From Burkholderia sp. lig30 (GTDB lineage: Bacteria; Pseudomonadota; Gammaproteobacteria; Burkholderiales; Burkholderiaceae): 64,000 nt of DNA. Shown here piece by piece: positions 1 to 9,010 of the stretch. The stretch's first letter is position 1; each line of letters begins with the position of its first letter. The translations under genes were made by a program, and so were the position numbers. The stretch lies in assembly GCF_000687455.2 (NCBI RefSeq), contig NZ_JGVW01000022.1, positions 48,745-112,744 of the forward strand. The letters run 5' to 3'. Below the pieces are notes generated by a model. It was not told the origin of the DNA, searched no databases, and saw nothing but the letters and a program-made list of their open reading frames with translations.

Positions 1-1041
1 TACCAGCAGCATCTGCAGCAGTTCGTCTACCACAGCGGCACGACGATGAAGCCGATCTTCCAGCTCGCGCGCAGCGTCGCGGCCGGGAAGAAGCGCGTCG
101 TGTTCGCGGAAGGCGAGGAAGAGCGCGTGCTGCGCGCGGTGCAGATCGTCGTCGACGAAAAGCTCGCGACGCCGATCCTGATCGGCCGCCCGGCCGTGAT
201 CGAGCACCGCATCCAGCGCTACGGCCTGCGCCTCACGCCGGGCGTCGATTTCACGATCGTTAACACCGAGCACGACGAGCGCTATCGCGATTTCTGGCAG
301 ACCTATTACAAGATGATGGCCCGCAGGGGCATCAGCGAGCAGCTCGCGCGCGTCGAGATGCGCCGCCGCACGACGCTGATCGGCTCGATGCTGGTGAAGA
401 AGGGCGAAGCGGACGGCATGATCTGCGGGACGATCAGCACGACGCACCGCCACCTGCACTTCATCGACCAGGTGATCGGCAAGCGCGCCGGCTGCAGCGT
501 CTATGCGGCGATGAACGGCCTCGTGCTGCCCGGCCGCCAGATCTTCCTCGTCGACACACACGTGAACGTCGATCCGACCCCGGAGCAGCTCGCCGAGATC
601 ACGATCATGGCGGCGGAGGAAGTGCGGCGCTTCGGCATCGAGCCGAAGGTGGCGCTGCTGTCGCATTCGAACTTCGGCACGAGCAACGCGCCGTCGGCGC
701 AGAAGATGCGCGATACGCTCGCGATCCTGCAGGAACGCGCGCCGGATCTGAAGGTGGACGGCGAGATGCACGGCGATGTCGCGCTCGACGCGGCGCTGCG
801 CAAGGAAATCCTGCCGGAATCGACGCTGGAAGGCGAGGCGAACCTGCTGATCCTGCCGAACATCGACGCGGCGAACATCGCGTACAACCTGCTGAAGACG
901 GCCGCGGGCAACAACATCGCGATCGGGCCGATCCTGCTCGGCGCGGCGAAGCCGGTGCACGTGCTGACCGAATCGGCGACCGTGCGCCGGATCGTCAACA
1001 TGGCTGCGCTGCTGGTTGCCGACGTGAACGCGGTGCGTTGA
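1..1041 (+). CDS. maeB: NADP-dependent malic enzyme, C-terminal part (5' truncated by window)
   Basis: The frame is open from base 1, so the N-terminal malic-enzyme half lies upstream of the window. The visible ~346 residues are the phosphotransacetylase-like domain that forms the C-terminal half of large MaeB-type malic enzymes (malate + NADP+ to pyruvate + CO2). The internal ATG at 46 (TMKPIFQLAR) is not the start: the preceding codons (YQQHLQQFVYHSGT) are typical of the linker in this family. In the family this domain is a regulatory acetyl-CoA-responsive module without transacetylase activity. It ends with TGA, and no + strand intrinsic terminator follows. A standalone Pta is unlikely because of the linker. 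Confidence 0.9.
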   Translation, partial: YQQHLQQFVYHSGTTMKPIFQLARSVAAGKKRVVFAEGEEERVLRAVQIVVDEKLATPILIGRPAVIEHRIQRYGLRLTPGVDFTIVNTEHDERYRDFWQTYYKMMARRGISEQLARVEMRRRTTLIGSMLVKKGEADGMICGTISTTHRHLHFIDQVIGKRAGCSVYAAMNGLVLPGRQIFLVDTHVNVDPTPEQLAEITIMAAEEVRRFGIEPKVALLSHSNFGTSNAPSAQKMRDTLAILQERAPDLKVDGEMHGDVALDAALRKEILPESTLEGEANLLILPNIDAANIAYNLLKTAAGNNIAIGPILLGAAKPVHVLTESATVRRIVNMAALLVADVNAVR

Positions 1042-1061
1042 GCGAAATAGCCGGCAGAAAG

Positions 1062-1089
1062 AAAAAAGGCGTGCCCGCAAGGGCACGCC
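1062..1089 (-). terminator. intrinsic terminator, minus strand
   Basis: GGCGTGCCC (1068-1076) and GGGCACGCC (1081-1089) form a 9-bp stem with a GCAA/TTGC loop. The A-run at 1062-1067 is a U-run on the minus transcript, so it terminates leftward transcription. No protein gene reads into it, which is the main support for the sRNA call. Confidence 0.75.
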
Positions 1090-1198
1090 ACCGGGAAATG
1101 CGCTCGCGCGCGGCCCGCAAACAACTGCAGCATCCCTCCACTCCGGGTTGAGAGCGTGGCAAGGAGGCAGAGACTTGCCAATCGAGCGATGCCGGAGT
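1062..1198 (-). ncRNA. candidate small RNA with anti-Shine-Dalgarno loop
   Basis: Reading the minus strand, a -10-like TAGGAT (1210-1205) is followed about 7 bases later by an outer 7-bp stem, ACTCCGG (1198-1192) with CCGGAGT (1146-1140). Nested inside is TGGCAAG (1180-1174) with CTTGCCA (1163-1157). The inner loop and its closing base pairs carry CCTCC, complementary to a ribosome binding site. The transcript would end at a 9-bp GCAA-loop hairpin (1089-1068) followed by six U (1067-1062). The -35 is weak (ATTCTC). The overlapping minus-strand open frames look like antisense shadows of maeB. Family unknown to me. The architecture is seen; the function is inferred. Confidence 0.5.
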
Positions 1199-1369
1199 CA
1201 TTTTATCCTACAAAAGATAAAAATAGCGAGAATACGGTAAAAATTCCTGATTCGATGTCCTGCTCGGCTTTCAACTCCCAAACGAACATTGATTCGCGCG
1301 GACAATAGCGCTACGCTTACGCCTTTACTGGTCGTCAACTACTTGATTTAACAGCGGGAACCCAGGCTT

Positions 1370-1801
1370 ATGGCACGCAAGTGGCTCCGCAACGGCGCGC
1401 TCGCGTCCGTCTTCGCGATCGTCGCGATGGGTAACGTCGGCATGCCGACGGGCAGTCTGGTTTCCGCCGCCTGCGCAAGGGAAGCCGCCACGGCCGACGT
1501 GGCCGCCGCACCGATCGACACGATCCCGTCCGCCCGGCTCCCGCGCGAAGCCGTGACCACGCTCGGCCTGATCACCGCCGGTGGCCCCTACCCATACGAG
1601 AAGGACGGCATCGTGTTCGGCAACCGCGAGCGGATCCTGCCGAAGGCGCGGCGCGGCTATTACCATGAATACACGGTGCCGACGCCGCGCGCGCGCAACC
1701 GCGGTGCCCGCCGGATCGTCTGCGGCGGCCTGCTGCGCCGGACCGACAACTGTTATTACACCGGCGACCACTACGCCAGTTTTAAACGTATTGTTGAATG
1801 A
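1370..1801 (+). CDS. secreted guanyl-specific ribonuclease, RNase Sa/barnase family
   Basis: 143 residues. The N-terminus has a basic start (MARKWLR) and a hydrophobic stretch of about 12 residues, read as an export signal. From residue ~54 the sequence follows Streptomyces RNase Sa closely: LPREA..TLGLI, GGPYPYEKDG, VFGNRE..LP, GYYHEYTV, RRIVCGG, TGDHYASF. The catalytic triad is present: Glu100 (HEYTV), Arg115 (RRIV) and His134 (GDHYA). It would cut single-stranded RNA 3' of guanosine outside the cytoplasm. A barstar homologue starts 7 bases after its stop, so the two are probably co-transcribed for self-protection. A weak ribosome site precedes the ATG. Confidence 0.88.
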   Translation: MARKWLRNGALASVFAIVAMGNVGMPTGSLVSAACAREAATADVAAAPIDTIPSARLPREAVTTLGLITAGGPYPYEKDGIVFGNRERILPKARRGYYHEYTVPTPRARNRGARRIVCGGLLRRTDNCYYTGDHYASFKRIVE

Positions 1802-1808
1802 CTTCGGG

Positions 1809-2381
1809 ATGAACGGCATGAGCGACTCCATCTACGCGCACGACATGTCGTCGGCGGCGGATCTGTTCGCCGCCGGCGACGGCAACCTGTTTCAGCGTGT
1901 CATGCAGATGCGCATGGCGGCGCAAGCCGGCGACGCGCCGGCGCAGGAAGCCAGCCCCGGGCTTTCACCGAACGAGGAGCCTATGAGCCTTTTCACGACC
2001 TTGCGACCGAATCTCGTGCAGTCGATCCGCGCGTTCCGCGTGCAGGATCTCGCCGACGAAGCCAGCCGGCTCGGCCAGCATTTCCTGTATGCGTATTGCG
2101 GTGCCGCGCAATCGAAGCAGGAAGTGCTGGAGACGATCGCGACGTCGTTCCTGTTCCCGAAGCATTTCGGGAAGAACTACGACGCGTTGTTCGACTGTCT
2201 GACCGATCTCGTGCACAAGGCCGGCGTGCAGCCCGGCTTCGTGATCGTGCTCGAAGGCCTGCCGATCGCGCAGAAGTTCGACAAGGAAGGCCGTGAGACG
2301 CTGCTCGACGTGTTTCGCGAGGCGGCCGAGTTCTGGGCCGAGCGCAAGATCGCGTTCCGGGTGTTCTACTCGTTCGCGTAA
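1809..2381 (+). CDS. barstar family ribonuclease inhibitor
   Basis: 190 residues from the ATG at 1809. The C-terminal ~120 residues match barstar: FPKHFGKNYDALFDCLTDL (around residues 117-135) is the barnase-binding helix and loop, and FVIVLEGLP forms the next strand. It should bind and block the RNase encoded just upstream inside the cell. The start is uncertain. ATGs at 1809 and 1818 lie close to the RNase stop but lack a clear ribosome site. The ATG at 1983 has GAGGAG 5 bases ahead and would give a ~132-residue protein nearer the usual barstar length (about 90). The N-terminal ~58 residues have no recognised domain. Confidence 0.85.
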   Translation: MNGMSDSIYAHDMSSAADLFAAGDGNLFQRVMQMRMAAQAGDAPAQEASPGLSPNEEPMSLFTTLRPNLVQSIRAFRVQDLADEASRLGQHFLYAYCGAAQSKQEVLETIATSFLFPKHFGKNYDALFDCLTDLVHKAGVQPGFVIVLEGLPIAQKFDKEGRETLLDVFREAAEFWAERKIAFRVFYSFA

Positions 2382-2404
2382 GCGCGCGTTTCCGGCCGCA
2401 AGTC

Positions 2405-2429
2405 AGCCCGCCTTCGAGCGGGCTTTTTT
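2405..2429 (+). terminator. intrinsic terminator after barstar
   Basis: AGCCCGC (2405-2411) pairs with GCGGGCT (2418-2424) around a CTTCGA loop and is followed by six T. It ends the RNase-barstar unit. Confidence 0.85.
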
Positions 2430-2517
2430 GCGCGCGCGAATCGGGCATGCGAGACGGGGGCGACGCATCGCCCCACGCCGATTCCGGCCCTTTATCGAGC
2501 CGCGCAAGCGGCGGCGC

Positions 2518-3285
2518 TTACCACCCGCCCCAGCGCGCCGCCAGCGCGGCGAGCACCGCGGCGCCCGCTGTCTCGGTGCGCAGCACGCGCGGCCCGAGCG
2601 ACATGGCGGTGAAGCCGCGCGTGCGCGCCGCGTTTTCCTCGTCGGGCGACAAGCCGCCTTCCGGTCCGATCAGCAGCGTGACCGGCGCGGCGGGCGGCGT
2701 GTCGGGCAGCGACGCGAACGCGATGCTCGCGCGCGGCGACAGCAACAGCCGAAGCTCGCCGTCGGCCGGCGTATCCGGCAGCGCGTCGAGCCATGCGTCG
2801 AAGCCGCGCACCGGCGCGACGTCGGGCACGCGGTTGCGCCCGCACTGTTCGCACGACGCGCGCACGATGCCGCGCCAATGCGCGACGCGCTTGTCCGCGC
2901 GCTCGCCGGACAGCCGCACCACGCCGCGCGCGGTCGACAGCGGCGCGATCGCCGCGACGCCGAGCTCGACGGCCTTCTCGATCACCCAGTCCATCTTGTC
3001 GCCGCCGGCGATGCCCTGCGCGAGGGCGATGCGGTACGGAGGCTCCGCCTCGGCGGGCTCGAACGCATCGACCTGTGCGGTCGCGCTGCGCTTGTCGAGC
3101 TCGGCGAGCCGCGCGCGGTACTGGCCGCCCGTGCCGTCGAACAGCGCAAGCGCGTCGCCGGGTTGCAGCCGCAGGACCTGCACGTGACGCGTGACGTCGG
3201 GCGGCAGCATGACGACGCCATCCACGCGCAGCGCGGCGTCGACGAAAAAGCGCGGCACGGCCGCGGTCGTGGTCGCAGCGCTCAT
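2518..3285 (-). CDS. rsmE: 16S rRNA (uracil1498-N3)-methyltransferase
   Basis: 255 residues from the ATG at 3285. The N-terminal PUA-like part begins PRFFVDAAL. The C-terminal SPOUT knot is recognised by LLIGPEGGLSPDEE and LGPRVLRTETA, the SAM-binding loops of RsmE. It methylates U1498 of 16S rRNA using S-adenosylmethionine. The start codon overlaps the stop of the VOC gene upstream by 4 bases (ATGA), so the two are translationally coupled. The frame stays open far upstream (to 3984), but that part is antisense shadow of the neighbour. Confidence 0.93.
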   Translation of the reverse strand: MSAATTTAAVPRFFVDAALRVDGVVMLPPDVTRHVQVLRLQPGDALALFDGTGGQYRARLAELDKRSATAQVDAFEPAEAEPPYRIALAQGIAGGDKMDWVIEKAVELGVAAIAPLSTARGVVRLSGERADKRVAHWRGIVRASCEQCGRNRVPDVAPVRGFDAWLDALPDTPADGELRLLLSPRASIAFASLPDTPPAAPVTLLIGPEGGLSPDEENAARTRGFTAMSLGPRVLRTETAGAAVLAALAARWGGW

Positions 3286-3695
3286 GCGTCGAGACGGCGT
3301 GCGAGCGCCCAGCGGTAGCCGTCGAGGTCCTCGACCTGCGCGAAGCGGTCGCCCCAGAACTGGTCCGGCGCGGTCAGCGACTTCGCGCCGGCGTCGAGCG
3401 CGCGCCGGTACGTCGCGTCGACGTCGTCCACGTACAGATAGAAGGATTGCGGCGCGGTCATGAACGCGCTTTTCGGCGTCAATGCGGTCGAGCCGAACGC
3501 GCCCTCGGGCGCGAACATCACGATCAGGTGTTCTCGGTAGGTCATCTCGACATGCATGATTGCGCCGTCCTCGTCGAGCACGTCGCGCAACGCGAAGCCG
3601 AAGGCGGCCTTGAAGAAATCGATTGAAGCGCGCGCATTGCGCACGGCCAGATAAGGTGTCAACCAAGGCACGTTGGCCGGACGTGGGTCGGTCAT
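3282..3695 (-). CDS. VOC (glyoxalase/bleomycin resistance) family protein
   Basis: 137 residues from the ATG at 3695, which has GGAG about 8 bases upstream. A longer frame to 3740 lacks a site. One VOC module: VPWLTPYLAVRNARASIDFFKAAFGF at the N-terminus, HVEMTYREHLIVMF in the middle and WGDRFAQVEDLDGYRWALARR at the C-terminus, giving the conserved His and Glu positions of metal-binding VOC proteins. It resembles PhnB-type proteins of unknown substrate. It sits between speE and rsmE in one orientation and overlaps rsmE by ATGA. Confidence 0.85.
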   Translation of the reverse strand: MTDPRPANVPWLTPYLAVRNARASIDFFKAAFGFALRDVLDEDGAIMHVEMTYREHLIVMFAPEGAFGSTALTPKSAFMTAPQSFYLYVDDVDATYRRALDAGAKSLTAPDQFWGDRFAQVEDLDGYRWALARRLDA

Positions 3696-3752
3696 CAGGA
3701 GTCTCCCTGCGAGGCGGAATGCAAGAGACGGTTCGCGCATGGCGAACCGCCC

Positions 3753-4610
3753 CTAACGACGAACGCCAAGTGTATCGCGCAGCGCGCGCGGCAGCGTGAA
3801 GAGGGCCGGATGCAGCCGGGCGTCGTAGTAGCGCAGCCCTTCGATCCCGCGGTCGGCGAGCCGCTCCTCGACGTCGTGCGCGAACAGCGCGGCTGCGTCG
3901 AGCGTGTCGCTCGCGATCGCCATCAGCCACATGGAGCCGTACAGCGGCACGTGCGCGGACAGCGGATCGACGACCGCGAAGCATGCGCGCAGGTCGTCGA
4001 GCAGCGCGGCGATGCGAGCGGCATGGAAGACCGGCGAGCCGAGGTGCATCGAGATCGCGCCGCGCGGCGTCAGGATTCGCTTCAGGCGCAGATAGAAGTC
4101 GCGCGTGTAGAGTCCGGCGGCCGGCGAGTCCGGCGGCGTGAGGTCGAACACGACGAGATCGAAGTGCTCGACGGTCGACGCCACGTAGTGCGCGGCGTCG
4201 CCGATCACGACTTCGACGCGCGGATCGTCGAGCGCGCCCTGGTGCACGTCGTCGAGATAGCGGCGCGCCATGCCGATGACCTGATCGTCCAGCTCAGCGA
4301 CGACGATGCGCTCGATGCACGCATGCTTGAGCAGCTGGCGCGCCGCGCCGCCGTCGCCGCCGCCGAGCACCAGCGCCTTCCTGGGCGACGGGTGCGCGAG
4401 CGCGGCGGGATGCGTCATGCACTCGTGATAGATGTATTCGTCGCCGACCGAGGTCATCGGCCGGCCGTCGAGCGTGAAGAGGCGGCCGAGCTGCGGCGTC
4501 TCCCACACTTCGATCTCCTGATGGGGCGACGCGACGTGCGCGAGCCGCCGCGCGTGCGGGAAGCCGTAGGCGGAGTCGGGCGTCGGGTGGAAGAGAAGCG
4601 TGGTGCTCAC
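3753..4610 (-). CDS. speE: spermidine synthase
   Basis: 285 residues from a GTG at 4610. Family features: EIEVWETPQLGRLFTLDG near the N-terminus, YHECMTHPA, the nucleotide fold loop LVLGGGDGGAARQLLKH (about residues 82-98), EVVIGDAAHYV and VVFDLTPPDSPA. It transfers an aminopropyl group from decarboxylated SAM to putrescine. The partner speD is not in the window. The VOC gene follows after 57 bases. The ribosome site ahead of the GTG is poor, so the exact start is slightly uncertain. Confidence 0.92.
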   Translation of the reverse strand: MSTTLLFHPTPDSAYGFPHARRLAHVASPHQEIEVWETPQLGRLFTLDGRPMTSVGDEYIYHECMTHPAALAHPSPRKALVLGGGDGGAARQLLKHACIERIVVAELDDQVIGMARRYLDDVHQGALDDPRVEVVIGDAAHYVASTVEHFDLVVFDLTPPDSPAAGLYTRDFYLRLKRILTPRGAISMHLGSPVFHAARIAALLDDLRACFAVVDPLSAHVPLYGSMWLMAIASDTLDAAALFAHDVEERLADRGIEGLRYYDARLHPALFTLPRALRDTLGVRR

Positions 4611-4867
4611 GGGAAGGCCGCGCCGGGCGGGCTATTCGAACCTTCCAATTATAGAGGGCGTGAAGCGAGACGGGAAACCGAGCCCGCGCGCACCATCGCC
4701 GGGGGGATTCCCGGGCCATCTGTTAAAATGACCGGCTTTGCAGCCCCGTCCGTTGGCTCCGTCCGCTTCGCGTGCTCCAGGCGCCGCACCGCGCGCCGGG
4801 GGCGGCTGGCCCCGAGCTTCCGGATGCCGCCCGTGCCCCGTTTTTCGACTCGTTCACCGGACTCGAC

Positions 4868-6889
4868 ATGACGACTTCGTCTCCTTCCACCCCCACCCTG
4901 ATGGCCAATGCGATCCGCGCGCTCGCGATGGACGCCGTCCAGCAAGCGAACTCCGGTCACCCCGGCATGCCGATGGGCATGGCTGAAATCGGGGTCGCAC
5001 TCTGGTCGCGCCACCTCAAGCACAATCCGGCGAACCCGCACTGGGCGGACCGCGACCGCTTCGTGCTGTCGAACGGCCACGGCTCGATGCTGCTGTACGC
5101 GCTGCTGCACCTGACCGGCTACGACCTGCCGATCGGCGAGCTGAAGAACTTCCGCCAACTGCACTCGAAGACGCCGGGCCACCCGGAATACGGCATCACG
5201 GCGGGTGTCGAGACGACGACGGGCCCGCTCGGCCAGGGTCTTGCCAACGCTGTCGGCATGGCGCTCGGCGAAGCGCTGATGGCCGCCGAGTTCAACCGCG
5301 ACGACGCGAAGATCGTTGATCACCATACCTATGTGTTCCTCGGCGACGGCTGCCTGATGGAAGGCATCTCGCACGAAGCCTGCTCGTTCGCCGGCACGCT
5401 GAAGCTGAACAAGCTGATCGCGCTGTACGACGACAACGGCATCTCGATCGACGGCGACGTCGTCAACTGGTTCCACGATGACACGCCGAAGCGCTTCGAG
5501 TCGTACGGCTGGAACGTGATCCCTGACGTGAACGGCCATGACGTCGACGCGGTCGACGCGGCGATCGCGAAGGCGAAGCTGTCGGACAAGCCGACGCTGA
5601 TCTGCTGCAAGACGCGCATCGGCGAAGGCGCCGCGACGAAGGCGGGCGGCCATGACGTGCACGGCTCGCCGCTCGGCGCGGAAGAAATCGCGAAGACGCG
5701 CGAGGCGCTCGGCTGGAAGTGGGAGCCGTTCGTGATTCCGCAGGAAGTCTATGCGGCGTGGGATGCGAAGGAAGCCGGCACGCGCCGCGAATCCGACTGG
5801 AACGCGGTGTTCGGCCAGTATCGCGCGAAGTATCCGCAGGAAGCCGCCGAATTCGAGCGCCGCATGGCGGGCAAGCTGCCGGCCGACTGGGCCGGGAAGG
5901 CCGCGGCGATCGTCGCCGGCGCGAATGCGCGCGGCGAAACGGTCGCGACCCGCAAGGCGTCGCAGCAGGCGATCGAAGGCCTCGCCGCCGTGCTGCCGGA
6001 ACTGCTCGGCGGCTCCGCCGACCTGACCGGCTCGAACCTGACCAACTGGAAGGCATCGAAGCCGGTGCGCGCCGGCGAGAACGGCATCCAGTGGGGCAAC
6101 CACATCAACTACGGCGTGCGCGAATTCGGCATGAGCGCCGCGATCAACGGCCTCGTGCTGCACGGCGGCTACAAGCCGTTCGGCGGCACGTTCCTGACGT
6201 TCTCCGACTACAGCCGCAACGCGCTGCGCGTCGCGGCGCTGATGAAGGTGCCGTCGATCTTCGTGTTCACGCACGATTCGATCGGCCTCGGCGAGGACGG
6301 CCCGACGCACCAGTCGATCGAGCACGTCGCGAGCCTGCGCCTGATTCCGGGCCACGATGTCTGGCGTCCGGCCGACACGGTCGAGACGGCGGTCGCATGG
6401 ACCTACGCGGTCGCGCATCAAGGCCCGTCGAGCCTGATCTTCAGCCGCCAGAACCTGCAGTTCAACGAGCGCACCGACACGCAGATCGCGAACATCGAGA
6501 AGGGTGGCTACGTGTTGCGCGACTGGGACGAGGAAATCGTCGCGCGCAAGATCATCCTGATCGCGACCGGCTCGGAAGTCGAGCTGGCGATGAAGGCGGT
6601 CGAGCCGCTCGCGCGGCAGGGCATCGCGGCGCGCGTGGTGTCGATGCCGGCGACGACGGTGTTCGACCGTCAGGATGCCGAATACCGCGAGCGCGTGCTG
6701 CCGCACGGCGTGCGCCGCATCGCGATCGAGGCGGGCGTGACGAGCTTCTGGCACAAGTACGTCGGCCTCGAGGGCGGCGTGGTCGGGATCGACACGTTCG
6801 GCGAGTCGGCGCCGGCAGGCGTGCTGTTCAAGCACTTCGGCTTCACCGTCGACAAGGTGGTCGAGACGGCGAAGGCCGTTCTGGCATAA
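4868..6889 (+). CDS. tkt: transketolase
   Basis: 673 residues, the usual length. The start chosen is [19 protein letters not shown] at 4868; a longer open frame upstream (4772) lacks family similarity. Motifs: HPGMPMG, the GDGCLMEG thiamine-diphosphate box with Mg2+ ligands (near residue 157), EGAATK, the central pyrimidine-binding domain with [23 protein letters not shown], and [17 protein letters not shown]. It interconverts pentose-, triose- and hexose-phosphates. gap follows in the same direction after 84 bases, and the pair ends at a strong terminator, which suggests a shared carbon-metabolism operon. Confidence 0.96.
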   Translation: MTTSSPSTPTLMANAIRALAMDAVQQANSGHPGMPMGMAEIGVALWSRHLKHNPANPHWADRDRFVLSNGHGSMLLYALLHLTGYDLPIGELKNFRQLHSKTPGHPEYGITAGVETTTGPLGQGLANAVGMALGEALMAAEFNRDDAKIVDHHTYVFLGDGCLMEGISHEACSFAGTLKLNKLIALYDDNGISIDGDVVNWFHDDTPKRFESYGWNVIPDVNGHDVDAVDAAIAKAKLSDKPTLICCKTRIGEGAATKAGGHDVHGSPLGAEEIAKTREALGWKWEPFVIPQEVYAAWDAKEAGTRRESDWNAVFGQYRAKYPQEAAEFERRMAGKLPADWAGKAAAIVAGANARGETVATRKASQQAIEGLAAVLPELLGGSADLTGSNLTNWKASKPVRAGENGIQWGNHINYGVREFGMSAAINGLVLHGGYKPFGGTFLTFSDYSRNALRVAALMKVPSIFVFTHDSIGLGEDGPTHQSIEHVASLRLIPGHDVWRPADTVETAVAWTYAVAHQGPSSLIFSRQNLQFNERTDTQIANIEKGGYVLRDWDEEIVARKIILIATGSEVELAMKAVEPLARQGIAARVVSMPATTVFDRQDAEYRERVLPHGVRRIAIEAGVTSFWHKYVGLEGGVVGIDTFGESAPAGVLFKHFGFTVDKVVETAKAVLA

Positions 6890-6973
6890 GCAGCCCCGGC
6901 GCGGCACGCGTCAGGCGCGCGCCGCGTCGCGCCGCTGCATGAAACGAATTTTTTCAGCCATCAGGAGATAGAC

Positions 6974-7984
6974 ATGACGATCCGCGTTGCAATCAACGGA
7001 TACGGCCGTATCGGCCGCAACACGCTGCGTGCGTTCTATGAAAACGGCAAGAAGCACGATCTCGAGATCGTCGCGATCAACGACCTGGGCGACGCGAAGA
7101 CCAACGCGCACCTGACCCAGTACGACACCGCGCACGGCAAGTTCCCGGGCGAAGTGTCGGTGGACGGCGACTACCTCGTCGTCAACGGCGACCGCATCCG
7201 CGTGCTGGCGAACCGCAACCCGGCCGAGCTGCCGTGGGGCGAGCTGGGCGTCGACGTCGTGCTGGAGTGCACGGGCTTCTTCACGACGAAGGAAAAGGCG
7301 AGCGCGCACCTGAAGGGCGGCGCGAAGAAGGTGATCATCTCGGCACCGGGCGGCAAGGACGTCGACGCGACGGTCGTCTACGGCGTGAACCACAACGTGC
7401 TGAAGGCCGAGCACACGGTCATCTCGAACGCATCGTGCACGACGAACTGCCTCGCGCCGCTCGTCAAGCCGCTGAACGACAAGATCGGCCTCGAAACCGG
7501 CCTGATGACGACGATCCACGCGTACACGAACGACCAGGTCCTGACCGACGTGTACCACGAAGACCTGCGCCGCGCGCGCTCGGCGACGCAAAGCCAGATC
7601 CCGACCAAGACGGGTGCGGCCGCAGCGGTCGGCCTCGTGCTGCCGGAACTGAATGGCAAGCTGGACGGCTACGCGATCCGCGTCCCGACCATCAACGTGT
7701 CGGTCGTCGACCTGTCGTTCATCGCGAAGCGCGACACGACGGTCGAGGAAGTCAACGCGATCATGAAGGAAGCGTCGGAAGGCGCGCTGAAGGGCATCCT
7801 CGGCTACAACGAAGCACCGCTGGTGTCGATCGACTTCAACCACAACCCGGCTTCGTCGACGTTCGACGCGACGCTGACCAAGGTGTCGGGCCGTCTCGTC
7901 AAGGTGTCGAGCTGGTACGACAACGAGTGGGGCTTCTCGAACCGCATGCTGGATACGGCGATCGCACTCGCGAACGCGAAGTAA
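6974..7984 (+). CDS. gap: glyceraldehyde-3-phosphate dehydrogenase, type I
   Basis: 336 residues. NAD-binding loop [10 protein letters not shown] at the N-terminus, catalytic Cys in [12 protein letters not shown] (near residue 155), [17 protein letters not shown] at the C-terminus. It converts glyceraldehyde-3-phosphate to 1,3-bisphosphoglycerate with NAD. AGGAG lies 8 bases ahead of the ATG. Placed after tkt and followed by an intrinsic terminator. Confidence 0.97.
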   Translation: MTIRVAINGYGRIGRNTLRAFYENGKKHDLEIVAINDLGDAKTNAHLTQYDTAHGKFPGEVSVDGDYLVVNGDRIRVLANRNPAELPWGELGVDVVLECTGFFTTKEKASAHLKGGAKKVIISAPGGKDVDATVVYGVNHNVLKAEHTVISNASCTTNCLAPLVKPLNDKIGLETGLMTTIHAYTNDQVLTDVYHEDLRRARSATQSQIPTKTGAAAAVGLVLPELNGKLDGYAIRVPTINVSVVDLSFIAKRDTTVEEVNAIMKEASEGALKGILGYNEAPLVSIDFNHNPASSTFDATLTKVSGRLVKVSSWYDNEWGFSNRMLDTAIALANAK

Positions 7985-8030
7985 TCCCGCGCGACGGCCG
8001 GCCGCCGCGAGGCGGCCGCCAGCGCGACCG

Positions 8031-8067
8031 AGCCCGGTCCGGCGTCAGCCGGCCGGGCTTCTTTTTT
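8031..8067 (+). terminator. intrinsic terminator after gap
   Basis: AGCCCGG (8031-8037) and CCGGGCT (8053-8059) form the base. CCGGC/GCCGG extend the stem around a GTCA loop with one bulged T. Six T follow at 8062-8067. Confidence 0.85.
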
Positions 8068-8077
8068 GCGCGCGCGC

Positions 8078-8770
8078 TCAGCGGCCCGGCGTCGGGAAGT
8101 GGACGCCCGCGCGCTGCGCGGCATTCGAGATGTGGGCCTCGATCGCGAGGCCGGCTGCGGCCGGGTCGCGGGCGATCAGCGCGTCGAGGATCGCGCGGTG
8201 CTCGTGATAGGTGCTCAGCACCAGATCGCGCCGGTAGAACGGCATGCGCTGGCTTTCCTTCATGATGTCCGCGCTGCCGCGCAGGATCGACTCGATCGCC
8301 GCGTTGCCGGCGAGGCTGACGATCCGCATGTGGAAATCGAAGTCGAGCTGCGATGCGTCATCGAGCGCATTGCCGGTCAGCGCCGCCTGCAGCGCCGCGA
8401 GGTTGTCCTCGAACCAGGCGATGTCGCCGTCGGTGACAACGCGTGCGGCCATCCGCGCCGCGAAGCCTTCGAGCGCATAGCGCATCTGGTAGGTGTCGGG
8501 CAGTGACGACTGCCCGGCGAAGCGCCACGCGTGGCCGGCCGACGCCTGCGCGCTTTCGACGTAGACCCCCTTGCCCGCGCGGATGCGCAGCATGCCGAGC
8601 GCCTCGAGTGTCGACAGCGCCTCGCGCAGCGACGCGCGGCTGATCTCCAGTTCCCCGGACAGCTGGCGCTGGGCCGGCAGCAGGCTGCCGACCGGGTAGA
8701 CGCCGGCCTCGATCCGGTCGCGGATCGTCGCGATCGCGGCGTCGGTCACGGTGTGCGGAACGTTCTTCAT
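8078..8770 (-). CDS. FCD-domain GntR family transcriptional regulator (FadR subfamily)
   Basis: 230 residues from the ATG at 8770. An in-frame ATG at 8800 would add 10 residues and is a real alternative; the frame is open to 8941. An N-terminal winged helix (IRDRIEAGVYPVGSLLPAQRQLSGELEISRASLREALSTLEALGMLRI, about residues 13-62) precedes an all-helical FCD effector domain (MRYALEGFAARMAA, DFDFHMRIVSLAGN, YHEHRAILDALIARDP). The His and Asp residues of the FCD metal site are present. It is divergent from the dctA-alc-allA unit and probably controls it through the palindrome at 8955-8969. The effector is unknown; a dicarboxylate or a ureide product is plausible. Confidence 0.88.
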   Translation of the reverse strand: MKNVPHTVTDAAIATIRDRIEAGVYPVGSLLPAQRQLSGELEISRASLREALSTLEALGMLRIRAGKGVYVESAQASAGHAWRFAGQSSLPDTYQMRYALEGFAARMAARVVTDGDIAWFEDNLAALQAALTGNALDDASQLDFDFHMRIVSLAGNAAIESILRGSADIMKESQRMPFYRRDLVLSTYHEHRAILDALIARDPAAAGLAIEAHISNAAQRAGVHFPTPGR

Positions 8771-8954
8771 GATGTCGTGGAAGGCTGGTCTGACCGGCAT
8801 TGTAATCCGCGCGCGCGGCGTGCGGCCGCGCATCGGGAAAGTCATGATCCGCCCGGTTCCCGCAGCCCGCCAGCGGCGGCGAAAGTGCGGGTAATCCCTG
8901 TTTTGTTCTCGCTTGACGCGCCGATATCGGCTTCCTACCATCCAGCATGACCTG

Positions 8955-8969
8955 ACTGGTCATACCAGT
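8955..8969. promoter_or_regulatory. GntR/FadR-type operator
   Basis: ACTGGT-CAT-ACCAGT is a perfect 15-base palindrome with the TGGT-N3-ACCA core known for FadR-subfamily regulators such as PdhR and GlcC. It lies 41 bases upstream of the dctA start and in the shared divergent region with the regulator gene. The sequence is seen; the binding is inferred. Confidence 0.75.
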
Positions 8970-9010
8970 ATGAACAGACGAAACTGAAACCGTTGGACCG
9001 GGAGAGCGTC

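Noticed and set aside
501..1181. A 226-codon minus-strand open frame through the end of maeB and the candidate sRNA
   Set aside because: Most of it is antisense to maeB, and its start in the sRNA region has no proper ribosome-site spacing. The terminator and nested stems explain the region better.
1062..1198. 6S RNA (ssrS) as identity of the minus-strand candidate RNA
   Set aside because: It is too short and lacks the long closing helix with a central open bubble typical of 6S RNA.
4649..6907. A 752-codon open frame antisense to tkt
   Set aside because: It is the codon-register antisense of a clear transketolase gene. Its composition is Arg/His/Ala-rich with no domain, and such frames are expected at this GC content.
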